From positions 558,001 through 622,000 of the forward strand of contig CAXXGA010000001.1 in assembly GCA_963678585.2 (NCBI GenBank): 64,000 bases of DNA, given 5' to 3'. The notes under the pieces are model-generated. The model worked only from the letters and a program-made list of their open reading frames with translations. It had not been told where the DNA came from and did no database searches. This DNA is from Breoghania sp963678585 (GTDB lineage Bacteria > Pseudomonadota > Alphaproteobacteria > Rhizobiales > Stappiaceae). Position 1 is the first letter of the stretch. Every line of letters starts with the position of its first letter. Below are positions 32,499-41,712 of this stretch, one piece after another. The position numbers were made by a program, and so were the translations under genes.

Positions 32499-35303
32499 AT
32501 GTTTGACGATACGGCCCTGGCCCTGCTCATCCTGATCCCGCTCGCCGTCACGGTCTTTTCCATTTTCGGTTTTGTCGGCTGGCTGAAAACCCGCAGCCTC
32601 AAGGAAAGATCCGGCCTGCTGGAACGGGAACTCAGACAGGTTCGCGAGCGCCTTCAGCTGCTGGAACAGGGCCAACCGCCAAGGCGTGGCGAGCAAGCAG
32701 CCCCCGAACGTCCACCCCCTTTAAGCAAACCGGAGAGCAGCCCCCAAACCGAACCTTGGGCGACTGCCGAGCCGCAGGCTGAACGGACACCCGCCCCCCT
32801 CTTCACCGAAAAATCCCGCGTGCCGAATGTGGCCGCGACCGCGACGCCCGCCGACAAGGTCATCGGGTCCGCCGATGCCCCTCCCGGGCCCGCAGTTCCC
32901 GAAGGTTCGGGGCGCGGCTCCATCGAGGACAAGCTCGGCGGGAACTGGACGGTATGGATCGGCGGTCTGGCGCTGGTGCTGGGTGGCGTCTTTCTCGTGC
33001 GTTATTCCATCGAGGCCGGGTTGTTGCCCCCCGTTGTCCGCGTTCTGATGGGCGGGGCCTTCGCGCTCCTCCTCATCGGACTTGGCGAAATCATGCGGCG
33101 ACGCATGCCGGAGGAGCCCGCCACCAAAACCCACGCTTATATACCGGGCATCCTGACGCTCGCGGGCGTCACCTCCGCCTTTGCCAGTGCCTATGCCGCC
33201 CACGCGCTTTACGGTCTCATCGGCCCTGCCGCTGCCTTCGTGCTGATGGGCGCGGTCGCATTGCTGACGCTTGCGGCCTCGCTGCTGCACGGACCGATCA
33301 TCGCCAGCGTCGGGCTCGTCGCCTCCTATGGCATGCCGTTTCTGGTTTCCTCCGATACGCCTGCAATGGCACCGCTGGTACCTTACGTTCTCTTCGTCAC
33401 GCTCGCCTCCTATGCGCTCGCCAATCTGAGGCTCTGGCGCTGGCTGGCGATTGCCGCGGCAGCCGCCACCGTCTTCTGGGCCCACATCCTGAGCGCGATG
33501 GCGGGACCTGCCGATACGCTGCTGCTTGCGCTTTACGATCTCGGCGCGCTGGGCCTTGCGGCATGGTTCCTCGTGGCGACGCTTTACCCCCGTGGGGCGG
33601 AACGCGACGACCAGAAGCCGGACTGGGTCGTCAGCGCCATTCTCGCAGCGCACGCCTTGCCGGTCCTCTACCTGTTGCAGATCGATTTCTTCTCCACCGT
33701 TTCCGTAGCGACGCTCTTCATCACGCTTGCAGCCCTTCTGGTGCTGGCCTGCGAATGGCCCGCCGTCGGGGCCGCAGCAATCGCTGCCGCCGCACTCGGC
33801 GGGCTTGCCCATCTCACCTTCGAGGTGCCTCTGGGGCCAGCTTCCTTTGCGCCCGACATGGCCGCCGACCCCGTGATCGCGTCTGCCCTCTTGAACCCGG
33901 AAACCCAGACCTACCTGCATTTCGGCCTCGCCATTGCAGCCCTGCTTGCCATCGCCGGATTTGTCGGAACCCGGCGTTCCGCCGCGCGCTGGGCGCTGGC
34001 GGCTGCGGGCACCGCCGGGCCGCTTGCGGTTTTCGGCGTCGCCTATCTGCGCACCGACACCGCAGGGCTGGAGGTCATGTTCGGCATCACCGCCCTTGCG
34101 ATGGGCGCAGCCTTTGCGGCTGCAACCGCCCGGTTCGAGACATGGCTGCCGCGCCATGCAGCAACCCGCGATCTCGCCGTCGCCGCCTATGCCATCGCAA
34201 CAATCGCGGCGCTCGTTTCCGGCATGGCGATCCTTCTGGAAGAAGGCTGGCTGGTTGTCGGACTGGCGCTGATCACCACCGGCATTGCTTGGGTGGAGAC
34301 GCGAAAAGGGCTTCCCGTCCTGCGCTGGCTGGCTGTCGCGGTCGCGGCCCTTTGCGGTTACGTGGTCTTGAGGGAGCCGACCATCGCGGGCGATGCACTG
34401 GGGACCACGCCGGTCTTCAACTGGCTGCTCTACGGCTATGGCGTTCCGACGCTCGCCTTCGCCGGAACCGCCTGGCTGCTTGCATGGCGCGGGAAGGACT
34501 GGCCACAGGCGATCTTCGAGGCGTTGGCGACAGCCTTTGCGCTCGCCACGCCTGCCATGCTGATCCACCACGCCATGAACGGCGGCGACATGCAGGCAAG
34601 CGTCGATACATTGGCGGAAAGCAGCTTGCTGACACTTCTGGGGCTTGCGGGCGCCATCGCCCTTCAGATGCTGAACGAGAGAAGCGAGAGCAAGGTCTTC
34701 GAATTCGCCTCGCAGCTTGTCGGCGTCATCAGCTTTGCGATGATCGCGCAGGTCAATCTTTTCATTTTGAACCCCTGGCTGACGGGCGAGGATATCGGGA
34801 CGGGCCTCCTCTTCAACGTGCTGCTGCCCGCCTATCTCCTGCCCGCGCTGCTGCTGGGCTATCTCTATCGCCAGTCGCTGCGGGTGGAGCGGCACCCGTT
34901 CTACATTCTTGCCGCCGGGTTGCTCACCGCCGTGCTCGTCTTTGCATGGGCCACACTGGAGGTGCGGGCGTTCTTCCATCGCCCGCGGCTCGATCTCGGC
35001 GCTATCGGAGACAGCGAGCTTTACACCTATTCGCTGGTCTGGCTGCTGCTCGGCATCGCGCTTCTCGTGGCGGGCATCGCCACCCGTTCGCGCGCCTTGC
35101 GCGCAGCCTCGGGCGCGGTCGTGGCGCTGACAGTCGGCAAGGCTTTCCTCATTGACATGTCGAACCTGACCGGCATCTGGCGCGCGCTTTCCTTCATCGG
35201 GCTCGGCGTCGTTCTCATCGGCATCGGCGCGCTCTATCAGCGCCTGTTGCGTCAGGCAGACAGCCCATCGCGTGAAAATGAAGGCCCCGGAGGCAGAGCA
35301 TGA
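32499..35303 (+). CDS. DUF2339 giant membrane protein
   Basis: A 934-residue protein of the DUF2339 family. An N-terminal helix (about 5-28) is followed by a coiled coil (33-57) and a Pro/Glu-rich disordered linker (58-145). The motif IEDKLGGNWTVWIGGLALVLGGVFLVRYSIE (cited in part: KLGGNWTVWIGGLAL) opens a membrane domain of about 22-24 helices that fills the rest. The family occurs widely in bacteria with unknown function. It is a single large gene with no in-frame break, followed by a 114-bp gap to an amidohydrolase gene. Confidence 0.9.
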   Translation: MFDDTALALLILIPLAVTVFSIFGFVGWLKTRSLKERSGLLERELRQVRERLQLLEQGQPPRRGEQAAPERPPPLSKPESSPQTEPWATAEPQAERTPAPLFTEKSRVPNVAATATPADKVIGSADAPPGPAVPEGSGRGSIEDKLGGNWTVWIGGLALVLGGVFLVRYSIEAGLLPPVVRVLMGGAFALLLIGLGEIMRRRMPEEPATKTHAYIPGILTLAGVTSAFASAYAAHALYGLIGPAAAFVLMGAVALLTLAASLLHGPIIASVGLVASYGMPFLVSSDTPAMAPLVPYVLFVTLASYALANLRLWRWLAIAAAAATVFWAHILSAMAGPADTLLLALYDLGALGLAAWFLVATLYPRGAERDDQKPDWVVSAILAAHALPVLYLLQIDFFSTVSVATLFITLAALLVLACEWPAVGAAAIAAAALGGLAHLTFEVPLGPASFAPDMAADPVIASALLNPETQTYLHFGLAIAALLAIAGFVGTRRSAARWALAAAGTAGPLAVFGVAYLRTDTAGLEVMFGITALAMGAAFAAATARFETWLPRHAATRDLAVAAYAIATIAALVSGMAILLEEGWLVVGLALITTGIAWVETRKGLPVLRWLAVAVAALCGYVVLREPTIAGDALGTTPVFNWLLYGYGVPTLAFAGTAWLLAWRGKDWPQAIFEALATAFALATPAMLIHHAMNGGDMQASVDTLAESSLLTLLGLAGAIALQMLNERSESKVFEFASQLVGVISFAMIAQVNLFILNPWLTGEDIGTGLLFNVLLPAYLLPALLLGYLYRQSLRVERHPFYILAAGLLTAVLVFAWATLEVRAFFHRPRLDLGAIGDSELYTYSLVWLLLGIALLVAGIATRSRALRAASGAVVALTVGKAFLIDMSNLTGIWRALSFIGLGVVLIGIGALYQRLLRQADSPSRENEGPGGRA

Positions 35304-35417
35304 CGAGAGCGGCATTGCGCCCATAAATTCATCTCGCGACGGCGCTCTCTTTGCGCTACCCCGGAAGGGTCAGACAGATAGCCTTTCGCAAATGCCACCT
35401 CCTTCAAGAGTATCAGC

Positions 35418-36449
35418 ATGAAATCCGTGTTCTCAGAACGTCAGCTCCTCCACACGCCCTCCGTGGAGTTGTCCGACGGCGCAATGGTGCCGGCCGTGGA
35501 ATTGCCCTCACGCGCAGAATTCGTGCGCGATCGCATCCTCGAAGTGGGCCTTGGCGACATTATCGAACCGGTGGCCTTCGGCCGCACGCCGCTGGAGCGC
35601 GCCCACGCCACCGACTATCTCGACTTCATGGAAGGGTTTCGCGCCCTTTACGAAGCCGAGGGCCGCAGCGGAGAAGCCTTTCCCTTCGTGTGGCCGACCC
35701 GGGGCCTGCGCTCCGACGTGACGCCGCGCCATGTGGACGGGCTTCTCGGGCGCTATTCCTTCGATGCCGGGACGCCGATCGGCCCCAATAGCTGGGAAGC
35801 CGCCAAGGTGAGCGCCGACACCGCCCTGACAGCGGCCAAGATGGTGGCCGAAGGCCTGCCCAACGCCTTTGCGCTGTGCCGCCCGCCGGGCCATCACGCG
35901 ATGACGGACCGCTTCGGCGGCTACTGTTTCCTGAACAATGCCGCCATCGCGGCCCAGTTCCTGCGCGACAACGGTGCCGAAAAGATCTCCATCCTCGATG
36001 TCGACTACCATCACGGCAACGGTACGCAGGAAATCTTCTACGAACGCTCCGACGTGCAGTTCCTGTCGCTCCATGCGGACCCGGCTGACGAATATCCCTA
36101 TTTCCTCGGCTACAGCGACGAGACGGGGGCCGGTGCGGGCGAAGGCTACACGCGCAACTGGCCGATGCCGCATGGCACGGACTGGTCCGTGTGGGGCGCG
36201 TCGCTCGATCAGGCCTGCAAGGACGTGGCGGATTTCGGGGCCGATGTACTCGTCGTCTCGCTGGGGCTCGACCCTTACGAGAAGGATCCGATCTCCAAGT
36301 TCAAGCTTGTAAGCGACGATTTCACCCGCGCAGGCGAACGCATCGCCAAGCTTCGGATGCCGACGCTTTTCGTGATGGAAGGCGGCTACGCCATCGATGC
36401 GCTGGGCGTGAACTGCGCCAACGTGCTGAGCGGGTTTGAGGGCGGCTGA
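35418..36449 (+). CDS. Histone deacetylase family protein, acetylpolyamine amidohydrolase-like
   Basis: A 343-residue zinc deacetylase. The catalytic motifs are RPPGHHAM (His159/His160), DVDYHHGNGTQ (zinc ligands Asp196 and His198), SLGLDPYEKDP (third zinc Asp) and VMEGGYAID (Tyr). The length and the insert near 95-130 match the dimeric acetylpolyamine amidohydrolase AphA group, which removes acetyl from acetylputrescine and similar polyamines. A LysE-type exporter follows 212 bp downstream. The assignment to polyamines is from family resemblance. Confidence 0.88.
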   Translation: MKSVFSERQLLHTPSVELSDGAMVPAVELPSRAEFVRDRILEVGLGDIIEPVAFGRTPLERAHATDYLDFMEGFRALYEAEGRSGEAFPFVWPTRGLRSDVTPRHVDGLLGRYSFDAGTPIGPNSWEAAKVSADTALTAAKMVAEGLPNAFALCRPPGHHAMTDRFGGYCFLNNAAIAAQFLRDNGAEKISILDVDYHHGNGTQEIFYERSDVQFLSLHADPADEYPYFLGYSDETGAGAGEGYTRNWPMPHGTDWSVWGASLDQACKDVADFGADVLVVSLGLDPYEKDPISKFKLVSDDFTRAGERIAKLRMPTLFVMEGGYAIDALGVNCANVLSGFEGG

Positions 36450-36661
36450 CGCCGATCCGGAGCGACGGGACAAGCGGCCGGGCCAGCGCCCTTGCGGGCC
36501 CGGCCGGGCATAGGCGGAGGAGCTGCACAAGACGATGACCGGGCATGCAAAAGGCGCAGGACAGGGGTGGCATTTTGGCATCTTGTGCAGTGCAGCGGAC
36601 GGGAGCATGAGGAGCGCCGCACGCGCGCATTTCCTCTCACGCTTTCGGCCAAGGTTCCCCC

Positions 36662-37261
36662 ATGTCGTGGCTCCTGTTCATTCCCGCCTGCTTTGCGCTC
36701 AACATGGCGCCCGGCCCCAACAACATCACCGCCTTTGCAACCGGCGCCCGGCTTGGGTTCTGGCCGGGCTTTCTGGCAGCTCTCGGCCGCATGCCCGCCT
36801 TCGCGTTCCTGATCACGCTGACGGCGGTCGGGCTCGGCGCGGCGCTGACCGCCTCGGCCTTCGCCTTCACCGTCATCAAGTATGTGGGCGCGGCCTATCT
36901 GGTCTATGTGGGCTTTCACATGTGGCGGGCCCGGGTCGATACGGCGGAAATGCCGGTGACGCGGGATATCCGCACGCTGGCGCGGCGCGACTTTCTGATC
37001 GCCATCACCAACCCCAAGGCGATTGCAATCTTCACCGCGGTCTTTCCGCAGTTTCTCGATCTCAGCCAACCTCCGGCACCCCAGTTTTTGTGGATCGGCG
37101 GCACGTTCCTGTGTCTGGAGACGGTGGCAATCGCAATCTATGTCGCAGCCGGCAAGCTCCTCAGCGGGGTCATCAACCAGACGGCCATCGGCGGCGCGCT
37201 CAACAAGGCGGTCGGCGGATTTCTGGTGTTTTCCGGCGCGGCGCTCGTTCTCGGGCACTGA
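36662..37261 (+). CDS. LysE/RhtB-family exporter
   Basis: A 199-residue amino-acid exporter with five to six helices. The family start LLFIPACFALNMAPGPNNITA has the PGPN motif. The pattern of conserved NPKAIAIFTAVFPQFL at about 118-134 is also typical. The substrate is not known; nearby genes suggest basic or polyamine-like compounds, but that is inference. AAGG lies seven bases before the ATG. Confidence 0.9.
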   Translation: MSWLLFIPACFALNMAPGPNNITAFATGARLGFWPGFLAALGRMPAFAFLITLTAVGLGAALTASAFAFTVIKYVGAAYLVYVGFHMWRARVDTAEMPVTRDIRTLARRDFLIAITNPKAIAIFTAVFPQFLDLSQPPAPQFLWIGGTFLCLETVAIAIYVAAGKLLSGVINQTAIGGALNKAVGGFLVFSGAALVLGH

Positions 37262-37307
37262 GTTGCGGGGCGCTGAATTCGGAGGCATTGAATTCGGGGA
37301 CTGGGGC

Positions 37308-38324
37308 ATGAACGCACGCACCCTTCTGTCCGCATTCCTGATTGCGCTTGTGCTGGCCGGCTTCGGCAAGCCCGTGTTCGCGCAAGAGCCCGCCTCCGGG
37401 CCCGTGTCTGCGTCCGAGCCGCAGCAATTGCCTGCACTTGAAGCCGAGACACGCCCCGAAATCGAAACCCTTTCGAGCCCCTCCCTGCCGGACTGGCGGA
37501 AAGAGATCAACGTCCTGCGCATCGGCGTTCTGGCGCCGAGCGGCATGGCGCGCGAACTGCTCATGGCCGACCCGTTCCGCATCCACATGCAGGAGACGCT
37601 CGGTCTGCCGGTGGAACTGATCCCGGCGCGCGACACCCGTGCGCTGATTGACGCCATCGTCAACGGCCGCATCGACTATGCGCGCATGAGCGCAACCGCG
37701 TTCGCCACCGGCTGGGCGCTCTGCCGCTGCCTTGAACCGCTGGCCGCGCCACGGGCGGCGGACGGTACGCGCGCCTATCACGCGATTGCGCTCGCCCCTG
37801 CCGGATCCGGCATCAGCCGCCTTGTGGACCTTGAGGGCAAGGCGGTCGTCTTTTCCGAACCGACATCCCTGACAGGCTACCTGCTGCCGGTCGCCACCCT
37901 GCGCGCGCAGGGCATCGACACGACCGGCTTTTTTGCGCGGCAGAACCATGCCGCCAGCCCGAAAGCGGCCATTTCCGCCATGCTGCGCGGGGATTATGAC
38001 GTCGCCTTTGCATGGTCGAGCCTTGCGGGAGACGAGGCGCAGGGCTACAGCCGCGGCCCGTTGCGCGCGATGGTCAGCGATGGCGAACTTTCCATGGGCA
38101 ATATCCGCATCGTCTGGCAGTCGGATGCGATCCCGCATCCGCCGCAGGTAGTCAGGGCCAATCTGCCGGAAGACCTGAAGTCGCTCTTGCGCGCCGCGCT
38201 GTTTGACCTTCTGGCGGCCGACCCGGACGCCTATGACGCCGCAGAACCGGCTTTTTCCAGCGGGTTCGAGGCCATCACACGGGACGATTACGGCGCGCTG
38301 CTGCACGCCTTTTCACCCAACTGA
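37308..38324 (+). CDS. PhnD/SsuA-family periplasmic binding protein, orphan
   Basis: A 338-residue exported solute-binding protein. The signal peptide covers residues 1-25 (LLSAFLIALVLAGFGKPVFA, cut before QEP). Typical phosphate/phosphonate-type motifs follow: VLRIGVLAPSG, INGRIDYARMSATAFA-like lattice, LEGKAVVFSEPTSLTGYL and GDYDVAFAW. No ABC permease or ATPase lies nearby, so it is an orphan or serves a distant system. The ATG at 37308 follows GGGGACTGGGG; the frame is open upstream into lysE, but the signal peptide decides the start. Confidence 0.83.
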   Translation: MNARTLLSAFLIALVLAGFGKPVFAQEPASGPVSASEPQQLPALEAETRPEIETLSSPSLPDWRKEINVLRIGVLAPSGMARELLMADPFRIHMQETLGLPVELIPARDTRALIDAIVNGRIDYARMSATAFATGWALCRCLEPLAAPRAADGTRAYHAIALAPAGSGISRLVDLEGKAVVFSEPTSLTGYLLPVATLRAQGIDTTGFFARQNHAASPKAAISAMLRGDYDVAFAWSSLAGDEAQGYSRGPLRAMVSDGELSMGNIRIVWQSDAIPHPPQVVRANLPEDLKSLLRAALFDLLAADPDAYDAAEPAFSSGFEAITRDDYGALLHAFSPN

Positions 38325-38337
38325 GCCCCCTTCGGCG

Positions 38338-39798
38338 TTACACCGTCACCGGCTTGTCGAACCGCCGGGGTGTGCCCATGATAGCTTCCGGCTCTTCCTC
38401 CGGCGGGCTTTCCGCTGCAACACCCGTCTTCTGCCAATGGGCGAAGAGCAGGGCGAGCGCGCAGGAGGCGAGGCGCGAGCGGTCGTCATCGGCGCGGCTG
38501 GTCAGCACGACCGGAACCCTTGCCCCGAGAACCACGCCCGCCGATTGCGCATGGGCGATGAATGTCAGTTCCTTGGCCAGCATGTTGCCGGCCTCCATGT
38601 TCGGCATGATCAGCACATCGGCATGCCCGGCCACCAGAGAGGTGATGCCCTTGGTGCGCGCGGCATTCACATCGACCGCATTATCCATGGCCAGCGGCCC
38701 GTCGACGATGCCGCCCTTGATCTGGCCGCGTTCCGCCATCTTCGACAGGACAGCCGCATCAAGCGTGGAGGGAATGGAGGGGTTGACCGTTTCCACCGCC
38801 GACAGGATGCCGACCTTCGGCACCTCCACGCCCATGGACAGCGCCATGTCGATAGCGTTCTGGGTGATGTCGACCTTGGTGTTCAGGTCCGGCGCGATGT
38901 TGATCGCGGCATCGGAAATGATCAGCGGGGCGGGACGGCCCGGCACGTCCATGATGAAGGCATGAGTGATGCGGCGGGTGTCGCGCAGGCCGTGATCGCG
39001 CGAGATGATCGGCTTCAGCAGCGTGTCGGAGTGGAGATGACCCTTCATGATGGCCCCGGCGCGGCCTGCATGAACCAGAGAGACGGCCGTCTTTGCGGCT
39101 TCCACCTCGCCGTCGGCCTCCACGATCTGACACCCGTCGAGCGACTGGCCGATCTTGTCCGCAACGGCTTCCATGACCGCGCGACGGCCGATGAGGATCG
39201 GCTGCATGATGCCCGCCTCCGCCGCCAGCATCGCGCCAGCCAGAGACGAGGTGTCTTCCGGCCAGACAACGGCGGTCGCCAGCGGCTCCAGCGTCTGCGC
39301 ACGCGCGATCAGCCGGTCGAAATGCTGGTGCCGCTCCACCAGGATCTGCGGCACTTCGTGGTCATCGAGAATGATCTTGCGCGTGGGAGCTTCCACGAGC
39401 CCCTCACCTTCGGCCACCAGCCTGCCGCCGGAGGCTTCCACGCGAGAGCCTACGCGAATGAGATTATCCGGTTCCTTGGCCCGGACTGTGATCGTCACCG
39501 TCAGCGTTTCGCCGACATGCGCCCGCTCCAGGAAACGGAAAGTCTGGGAATGATAGATCGTGCCGGGGCCTGGCAGGACGTTGCCGAGAACGGCGGACAC
39601 GAGCGCCCCCACCCACATGGCCGGCGCAAGGGCCTTGTTCTTGCGTCCATCGCCGTTGTGATCGAAATCCGGCAGGTTGAGGGGGTTCAGATTGCCGGAG
39701 GCATTGGCGAAAATATAAAGATCGTTTGCCGTACAGACCCGGGTGATGCTGGCAGTATCCCCGACATTGATCTCATCATAGGTCTTGTTTGCGACCAT
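38338..39798 (-). CDS. MaoC-phosphotransacetylase fusion protein
   Basis: A 486-residue fusion usually named bifunctional enoyl-CoA hydratase/phosphate acetyltransferase. The N-terminal MaoC-like hotdog domain (about 5-150) holds ANASGNLNPLN and GNVLPGPGTIYHSQTFRF. The C-terminal PTA/PTB domain (about 180-470) holds LIGRRAVMEAVADKIGQ, MKGHLHSDTLLKP, ISDAAINIAPDLN and NMEAGNMLAKEL. It would connect 3-hydroxyacyl- or crotonyl-CoA steps to acyl-phosphate formation. A perfect palindrome 75 bp upstream is a likely operator. The ATG at 39798 fits the family's N-terminus. Confidence 0.9.
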   Translation of the reverse strand: MVANKTYDEINVGDTASITRVCTANDLYIFANASGNLNPLNLPDFDHNGDGRKNKALAPAMWVGALVSAVLGNVLPGPGTIYHSQTFRFLERAHVGETLTVTITVRAKEPDNLIRVGSRVEASGGRLVAEGEGLVEAPTRKIILDDHEVPQILVERHQHFDRLIARAQTLEPLATAVVWPEDTSSLAGAMLAAEAGIMQPILIGRRAVMEAVADKIGQSLDGCQIVEADGEVEAAKTAVSLVHAGRAGAIMKGHLHSDTLLKPIISRDHGLRDTRRITHAFIMDVPGRPAPLIISDAAINIAPDLNTKVDITQNAIDMALSMGVEVPKVGILSAVETVNPSIPSTLDAAVLSKMAERGQIKGGIVDGPLAMDNAVDVNAARTKGITSLVAGHADVLIMPNMEAGNMLAKELTFIAHAQSAGVVLGARVPVVLTSRADDDRSRLASCALALLFAHWQKTGVAAESPPEEEPEAIMGTPRRFDKPVTV

Positions 39799-39872
39799 GC
39801 TTATCGCCCTGCGCTGGAACCACATTATGACCTGCCGCAGGTCATGACCGACCAACGCAGGATCGAGACGCT

Positions 39873-39889
39873 ATATTGCAATGCAATAT
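39873..39889. promoter_or_regulatory. Palindrome upstream of the MaoC-PTA gene
   Basis: ATATTGCA-A-TGCAATAT is a perfect 17-bp dyad 75 bp before the start. The TTGC-N3-GCAA core is like that of PhaR-type sites in Alphaproteobacteria; I am not certain of that match. Confidence 0.5.
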
Positions 39890-39952
39890 CACGTTACGGG
39901 AGCCAGCGTCGAGATAGTAGGGGTCCCAGTGTATGGGAGAAAAACGGACCGC

Positions 39953-40522
39953 TCAGCAGCCGGGATCGCTGATGCTCTCCACGAGACGCGGGCGCAGGAA
40001 GAAGGTCTCGCCCATTTCGATCGTATTGGGAATGACCGCGTCGAAAGTCGGCCTGTAGGAGTAGGACGACACGGTGATGATCAGCGATGTGTTGGCGAGC
40101 TTCAGACCGTCGGGGATCGTGATCGGAGGCGTGCCGCCGGTCGCCCAGGCGCCGGAGCCGTTTGTACAACTCCACGCGACGGACGCGTTGGCGTCCTCGT
40201 CGAAGACGACGCTGGCGATGACGACATTGAGACCGGTGGCAGGATAGGGCTGCATGATCGCTTCAGCCGCAGCATAGATATCGGTCACGTCGGAGGCAGA
40301 AACGCTGTCGCTCTGGGCCACGAGGTCGCCGACCGTGTAACCGGCCTGCGTGACCTTTCGATCATAGGTCAGCCCACGAGTCAGTTCCGTCGCGCCCAGC
40401 AAAAGCACGATCAGAACCGGCAGAACGAGCGCAAACTCGACCGCGGCCACCCCGCGTTGGCACCGGATAAGCCGGGACAGCATCGCCGAACAGGGCCGAA
40501 GACCGAAGTTGTTCTCCCTCAT
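39953..40522 (-). CDS. tadF: TadF-like pseudopilin of the Tad pilus
   Basis: A 189-residue protein of the TadE/F family. The N-terminal CQRGVAAVEFALVLPVLIVLLLGATEL is a prepilin-like segment with Glu at +5, processed by CpaA/TadV. The C-terminal region is extracellular, with two Cys near residues 118 and 189. It is the second of two such genes, starting 3 bp after the upstream tadE stop. In Tad systems these pseudopilins help assemble Flp fibres. An internal ATG at residue 14 is an alternative start. Confidence 0.85.
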   Translation of the reverse strand: MRENNFGLRPCSAMLSRLIRCQRGVAAVEFALVLPVLIVLLLGATELTRGLTYDRKVTQAGYTVGDLVAQSDSVSASDVTDIYAAAEAIMQPYPATGLNVVIASVVFDEDANASVAWSCTNGSGAWATGGTPPITIPDGLKLANTSLIITVSSYSYRPTFDAVIPNTIEMGETFFLRPRLVESISDPGC

Positions 40523-40525
40523 GGC

Positions 40526-41131
40526 TCAACTACCCCCCGATGTCTCTGGGAAAGGCTCCGTCCGAAAGACCTGCACGGCCCCGAGAAGACGGCTTCCCTC
40601 ATCGAGATCGGCCAAATTGACCCCCATGTACGACCCCACATAGGGCCAGCGATAGAACACCCTCACGACGACGATTTCCGACGGCCCCGCGTTCACATAG
40701 GTGAAGTCGTCGCTGTTAAACTGTCCGTCTTCGACCGGCGACTGAGTGCTGATGCCGGCAAACGTCTCGAAGGTCCGCACATCGAGCGACAGGCGGTCAT
40801 TGCTGAAGAAGCTGGGCAATTCGGCCATCACGGCAAGCCTGAACGCGGCCGCATCGAAGTCCTGGGCGTAAGCCTGTCCGGTGCGGATAAGGCGTGCGGT
40901 ATCGGCAGTCGCATTGTCCAGAATACGACTGGCAAAGAACATCAGGCCGATTTCAATGATGCCGACGATCAACGCGAAAAAGGGAATCGCGACCATCGCG
41001 AATTCGATGGCGGTAACGCCGGATTCATCCCGGCAGGCGCGGCGAAAAACCTTGAACACCCGGCGCGTCAATAGCCCGGTCGGGGTGATGCGTCGGAAAC
41101 CCGCGCCCTGTCTTCGCCCATCATGCAACAT
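40526..41131 (-). CDS. tadE: TadE-like pseudopilin of the Tad pilus
   Basis: A 201-residue TadE-family pseudopilin. The prepilin-like segment CRDESGVTAIEFAMVAIPFFALIVGIIEIGLMFF carries Glu at +5 after SG/V (quoted in part: SGVTAIEFAMVAIPF). The remainder is a periplasmic domain. It has an unusual basic N-terminal extension of about 33 residues. It is encoded with TadF downstream, and with a CpaC-N-like gene 90 bp upstream on the same strand. These three are divergent from the main cpa genes. Confidence 0.86.
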   Translation of the reverse strand: MLHDGRRQGAGFRRITPTGLLTRRVFKVFRRACRDESGVTAIEFAMVAIPFFALIVGIIEIGLMFFASRILDNATADTARLIRTGQAYAQDFDAAAFRLAVMAELPSFFSNDRLSLDVRTFETFAGISTQSPVEDGQFNSDDFTYVNAGPSEIVVVRVFYRWPYVGSYMGVNLADLDEGSRLLGAVQVFRTEPFPETSGGS

Positions 41132-41220
41132 TCTTGCTGCCTTGTTGCCCCGCCATGTCTATCCCTGAGGTCCCGGACGACCGGTCGCAACGCCCATTCC
41201 TGCCGGGAGAAAGGGCATTT

Positions 41221-41712
41221 CTATTGACCGCTCTGACTGTCGCCGCCGCCCTCGGACAAGGACCGGCGCTGCGAAATCTGTTTGTAGGTGTCGTCGAAGA
41301 AAGCCTTTTCATCGCCGATATTCAGGTAGGGCTTGCAAGTGGGTTCACAGCCATAGCTGTAGCTATTCCCCGCGCGCGTAACCGTTATCACCGAGCCAGC
41401 CGGCGGCTCGACCGCGATGACCTCGTCGATGATCGGATTGCCGGCCTTGTTGAGGATGACAAGATTGGTCGTCCCGTAGGCTTTGCCGGTGATCACCAGC
41501 GTGGTGCGGTCATGCATGGTGACGTCCGCGATTGCGGGGTTGCCTATGATGATCGTGTCCGCGGGCTCGTCGATCCGGAAGACCTTTGCCCGGTCGGTGA
41601 CCACATTGACCACGCCGTCAGCATAAGCCGGCGCCCCGGACAGGGCGGCCCAGAGGGCGGACGCCGTGATGCCGGCAACGACTGGCAGGGCCCGCAGGAT
41701 TGAGGAACGCAT
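41221..41712 (-). CDS. Free-standing pilus-assembly N-terminal domain protein
   Basis: A 163-residue exported protein with signal peptide 1-31 (cut near AYA/DG). The domain at about 32-115 (VVNVVTDRAKVFRIDEPADTIIIGNPAIADVTMHDRTTLVITGKAYGTTNLVIL, cited in part: AKVFRIDEPADTIIIGNP) is the type II/III secretin-associated pilus N-domain found at the N-terminus of CpaC. Here it is alone, with no secretin domain, and has a Cys pair (YGCEPTCKPYL) that may form a disulphide. It heads the tadE-tadF group and has GGAGAG before its ATG. It could modulate or cap the CpaC channel. Confidence 0.83.
   Translation of the reverse strand: MRSSILRALPVVAGITASALWAALSGAPAYADGVVNVVTDRAKVFRIDEPADTIIIGNPAIADVTMHDRTTLVITGKAYGTTNLVILNKAGNPIIDEVIAVEPPAGSVITVTRAGNSYSYGCEPTCKPYLNIGDEKAFFDDTYKQISQRRSLSEGGGDSQSGQ

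Noticed and set aside
31752..32696. Upstream extension of the minus-strand MarR frame to 469 codons
   Set aside because: The extension runs antisense through the thioesterase gene and adds no conserved residues; the ATG at 31751 is the family start.
32721..35324. An 867-codon open frame on the minus strand opposite the DUF2339 gene
   Set aside because: A composition shadow of the sense gene, with no domain and no ribosome-binding site.
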